Shown here: piece by piece, positions 61,217 through 64,000 of the stretch
Position numbering within the stretch: the first letter of the stretch is position 1
How the letters are laid out: the number at the start of each line of letters is the position of its first letter
From: Eutreptiella sp. 'Long Island Sound 2002'
Taxonomy: Eukaryota > Euglenozoa > Euglenophyceae > Eutreptiales > Eutreptiaceae
Direction of reading: 5' to 3'
Assembly: GCA_964036045.1 (NCBI GenBank)
Contig: OZ038383.1
Span: 38,053,294-38,117,293 of the forward strand
DNA length: 64,000 nt
Notes under the pieces: generated by a model
The model's input: only the letters and a program-made list of their open reading frames with translations
Databases searched by the model: none
What the model was told of the DNA's origin: nothing
Program-made: the position numbers and the translations under genes

Positions 61217-61539
61217 ATTCCCATGATTTTCAACCTTGGCCAATTTCCGTCATTTCCGTGATGCTCTGTCCGGGGGGGGCGGGGGAATTCCTGCGAAATG
61301 TGAAGTCATGGGGTTTTGCCTAAAATTGGCCACTTCGAAAAAAGATGGGGGGGGGTACCCCTTTTGCGCGCAACTGAAAATTTCCAAAATGCGCCACGGG
61401 GGGTTACCTTGGAATGTGCAGAAGTGTGTATTTGTCCATTTCTTGGGCATGCAGAAGGAAATTTGGGGGTGTGTTGCTTCAAAAGTGATGGATCTTTGCA
61501 TGCCTACTTGATGCTGTTGTTTCACATATCAGGTGTGGT

Positions 61540-61625
61540 AGGGACGCGGTGGCCTAAGGGGTGAGCATACAACAACGGAGGCCTCCACTCTACCTCCTCA
61601 CCAATGCAATGGTGGTTCTAGCCGC
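61540..61625 (+). other. Weak tRNA-like sequence
   Basis: TGGCCTAAGGGG fits an A box and GGTTCTAGCC about 60 bp later resembles a B box. No cloverleaf could be drawn; it may be a SINE remnant. Confidence 0.2.
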
Positions 61626-61689
61626 GCACACCCCCTGCCGGGGGGGGGGGGGGCATGGACGATTTCTGTTCGGCGCGGCCCCACACCGA

Positions 61690-61845
61690 AGATTGTGCCT
61701 CACAGGGTGCCCAATCCTGCAAGGCGTACGTTTCATCATGTTTTGCAATTCGCATCACCGCTTCATGGGGTGCCCAGTCCCACAATGCGGTCGTTTCGTG
61801 TCGTTTCGTGTTTCACGGGGTGCCCCATCCCGGAACTTCGGTTGT
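61690..61845 (+). repeat. Three diverged units around GGGGTGCCC-ATCCC
   Basis: CAGGGTGCCCAATCCTGCAA, TGGGGTGCCCAGTCCCACAA and ACGGGGTGCCCCATCCCGGAA are spaced 50-60 bp apart, with TCGTTTCGTGT between. Confidence 0.6.
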
Positions 61846-62117
61846 GCCAACAACACATACATTGTCTGTCACGCTATGGCTTTGTGTGGTTGTGTGTCTC
61901 GCGGCAATGCGCAGAACTGGTTGACACATGCACTTGGCACCCAAAAAAAACCTCCCTAGGGGATAGACCCATCTACAACTTTCACTACAATATCAATTTC
62001 TCAAGGCACCGCTTGCACTGCGTTCGTCCCGAGCCCCCCGCCATAGCGTAACGTCTTATGCACCTACATGTGCACCTCAAGTAGTTATCTACTTCCGCTG
62101 CCTTTTGGAGTCACTAC
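61846..62117. other. No gene seen
   Basis: Unremarkable sequence between two repeat blocks. Confidence 0.4.
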
Positions 62118-62290
62118 TCGACTTCCGTTCTGGTGCTTCTCGGGGCTCCCCATCAAAGGGGAAAGAATCAAAAGTGGCGGCCTTACCCCTGCCGTCTCGG
62201 GGGCCCACATGAGGGCGGAATTGCTACGTAACCCCTGCGTTCTAGGGGATCCCCATCAAAGGGGACAAACTCAAAAGTGGCTCTTAGACG
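62118..62290 (+). repeat. 103-bp dispersed repeat, copies 2-3
   Basis: About 1.6 units in tandem (GGGCTCCCCATCAAAGGGGA; CTCGGGGGCCCACATGAGGG; TAGGGGATCCCCATCAAAGG). Same family as 5321-5423. Confidence 0.85.
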
Positions 62291-62655
62291 GCTTCTTTTG
62301 CTAGGGGCTCCAAAAAGCGTGCTATGGTTGCGGTTTCAAAAAGAGCGTATGGACCCCCCCCCCATGCAGCAACCCTGAAATTGCAATCTTCAAAACTTGT
62401 AAAATAGATGCTCATATACATGAAATTCGTGGAAAACAATTGCAATGCACCACATGGTAAAACAAACAATTGCTAGTCACACACCCAGTTTTTGTGTTTT
62501 TTTTCAACATGCATCATAAGCATGACAGAAAAGGACTTCACCTTTTTCAAGCAGAGCACACTACAGCTAGACCGTATCTATACCTATCTCATGTGTCACA
62601 CGGTACAACAAGGGAAAAAATTACAATCCCCAATCAAATAGTTGCAGCAACATGA
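62291..62655. other. AT-rich spacer, no gene seen
   Basis: Separates two blocks of the 103-bp repeat; a C run lies at about 62344-62352. Confidence 0.45.
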
Positions 62656-62659
62656 TGCT

Positions 62660-62850
62660 GTCTCACCCTTGCCTTCTTCGGGGCCCACATGAGGGCAGAT
62701 GTGCTACATAACCCCTGAATTCTCGGGGGTCCCCATCAAAGGGGAAAGAATCAAAAGTGGCTTCCTCACCCCTGCCTTCTCGGGGGCCCACATGAGGGCG
62801 GAAGTGCTACGTAACCCCTGCATTCTCGGGGGTCCCCATCAAAGGATCAA
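62660..62850 (+). repeat. 103-bp dispersed repeat, copies 4-5
   Basis: About 1.8 units in tandem, close to consensus. Confidence 0.85.
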
Positions 62851-63510
62851 GGGGGACAAGAATGGCCTGCGTCGGTTCGTCAGTGGTGAAATGCTCTGAG
62901 GGGTGGTCCTTAAGGACGGCCCTGAAAAGAAAAAAATCGTGTGACTACAAACAGGACTAAGCAAACCCCTCACCCAAAAAGGGGGGGGGTTTGGTTATAT
63001 GAAAACCTTACTTTTGCCTAAAATTTTGGCCAATGAAAAAGGGGGGGGTTATGTAAAACCCCCCATGCCGTCGTTCTCCGCAGATGCCCCCCCCCCCCCT
63101 TGGTTCTGTACCACAGACAAGCGAGAAACCCTGGACACAGTGTTGCTCTGGCCCCCCAAGCACGTTCAGTGTAAGCACGTCCCCTTCCCTTGTCTCACAG
63201 AACTCATCCACAGCACCTTGTACCATTTTGTTGGTCAACCAGATACTCTTTTCCGGTTTGGGGGGGGGGGGGGGCAGAACAAAATTTCAGACCAAACAAA
63301 AAACATGGTTTGTTTCGCCCAGAAATACAAGGCAGGACCTGGCACGATTTGGGTACGATTTGGTATGACTTGGCGCCCTTCACATTTTCAGGGGTTGCAG
63401 CAGTGAGGATCCGAATTCTGTCGGACCATGTTCCATCTTCCAGCCTACTTCTGGTTCAGCTACTTGCCCCCTCCCCAACCCCTCCATCCCCGCGGTTGTT
63501 GTCACTTCTG
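62851..63510. other. Exon-like fragments, not resolved
   Basis: G/C homopolymers at about 62980, 63044, 63100 and 63258. Positions 63080-63240 are open on both strands (plus KRETLDTVLLWPPKHVQ after a TTCTCCGCAG acceptor; minus AVDEFCETREGDVLTLNVL), and I cannot choose. Confidence 0.3.
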
Positions 63511-63515
63511 CTGTT

Positions 63516-63735
63516 GCAGTTTCGATGGTCAGATGTGCGTACCTGAATGAGGAGCCCATCATTCTTGTGACTGGCCTCCCGCATGCAAACGGATGAAATA
63601 ATTGCAGCAAAAGAGCTTTGCATATTTTGTGGGCCAGACATTTGCCGTGTTAGGGACGGATTCAACGGGCACAAATCGCAACAGTTCTGCCGACCAAAGT
63701 CTGCTGTCGCAACAATGCCCCCTTTAAAGTATCTT
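63516..63735 (+). CDS. Candidate exons, Cys-containing, unrecognised
   Basis: After the acceptor CACTTCTGCTGTTGCAG the frame reads SMVRCAYLNEEPIILVTGLP and ends at a TGA. In another frame, 63590-63735 reads DEIIAAKELCIFCGPDICRV, then DGFNGHKSQQFC, ending at TGA. The CX2C and later Cys could bind zinc. The two pieces overlap in different frames and may reflect a short intron or a frameshift. Confidence 0.3.
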
Positions 63736-64000
63736 CTGGTGCAATGGGAACCCTGAATGCGTGCAAGCTACTGGCCAGAGTCCAACAACAGCGACTCTGC
63801 AACGCTGGTCCGGCAAAGAAACACGTCTGTTGCTCAGGGACATGCTTGTCTGCGGCTAAAAATGGCTGCCCAGTGGGGGAAAGTTGTGAGGCCGTTGCAT
63901 ACCTGAGGGGCGTTGGGGATGTGCGCCATTTGGCCCTGGTATATTGGGGCTAGGCGTTCATCAATTTGGTTGACTCCTGGAAAAGGCATAAAGACGTGGG

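Overview
The window is eukaryotic nuclear DNA. It has GT-AG introns in the few coding stretches, a non-LTR retrotransposon, long (TA)n and poly-G/C tracts, and several satellites. There are no operons, Shine-Dalgarno sites or bacterial gene packing. A GC-rich, repeat-laden genome with an intron-poor SOS1/NHE-type antiporter suggests a unicellular alga, possibly a green or prasinophyte-like lineage. The taxon is an inference and is not proven by anything here.

Layout. (1) 1-1960, minus strand: the 5' 653 codons of a Na+/H+ antiporter running off the left edge; this is the only clearly intact gene. (2) 2-5.4 kb: mostly featureless, with one decayed acidic ORF. (3) 5.4-31.6 kb: about 26 kb of mobile elements placed end to end, with almost every boundary a (TA)n tract. 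It holds eleven copies (U1-U11) of a non-coding element with a 15-bp inverted terminal motif, two tail-to-tail copies of one non-LTR retrotransposon (one about 7.1 kb long with RT, RNase H and zinc-finger regions), and two poly-G-ended elements. Within it, 10.6-17.2 kb is a very recent tandem amplification with a 2705-bp period. (4) 31.6-36.2 kb: two or more decayed coding regions whose in-frame stops are mostly TAG. (5) 33.5-43.5 kb: a degenerate 52-bp satellite that switches strand several times. (6) 43.5-64 kb: gene-poor DNA with a direct repeat, a 51-bp and a 41-bp minisatellite, dispersed 103-bp repeats, two AlkB-like dioxygenase exons on the minus strand (51.6 and 58.2 kb), one convincing intron at 61.0 kb, and further exon-like fragments.

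The genes do not form a pathway. What ties the window together is mobile DNA that repeatedly uses TA microsatellites as insertion or boundary sites. The strongest candidates for something undescribed are this TA-bounded element community, an apparently (TA)n-targeting non-LTR retrotransposon, and the TAG-dominated decay of neighbouring coding DNA. All similarity and copy-number statements come from reading by eye; no search was run.
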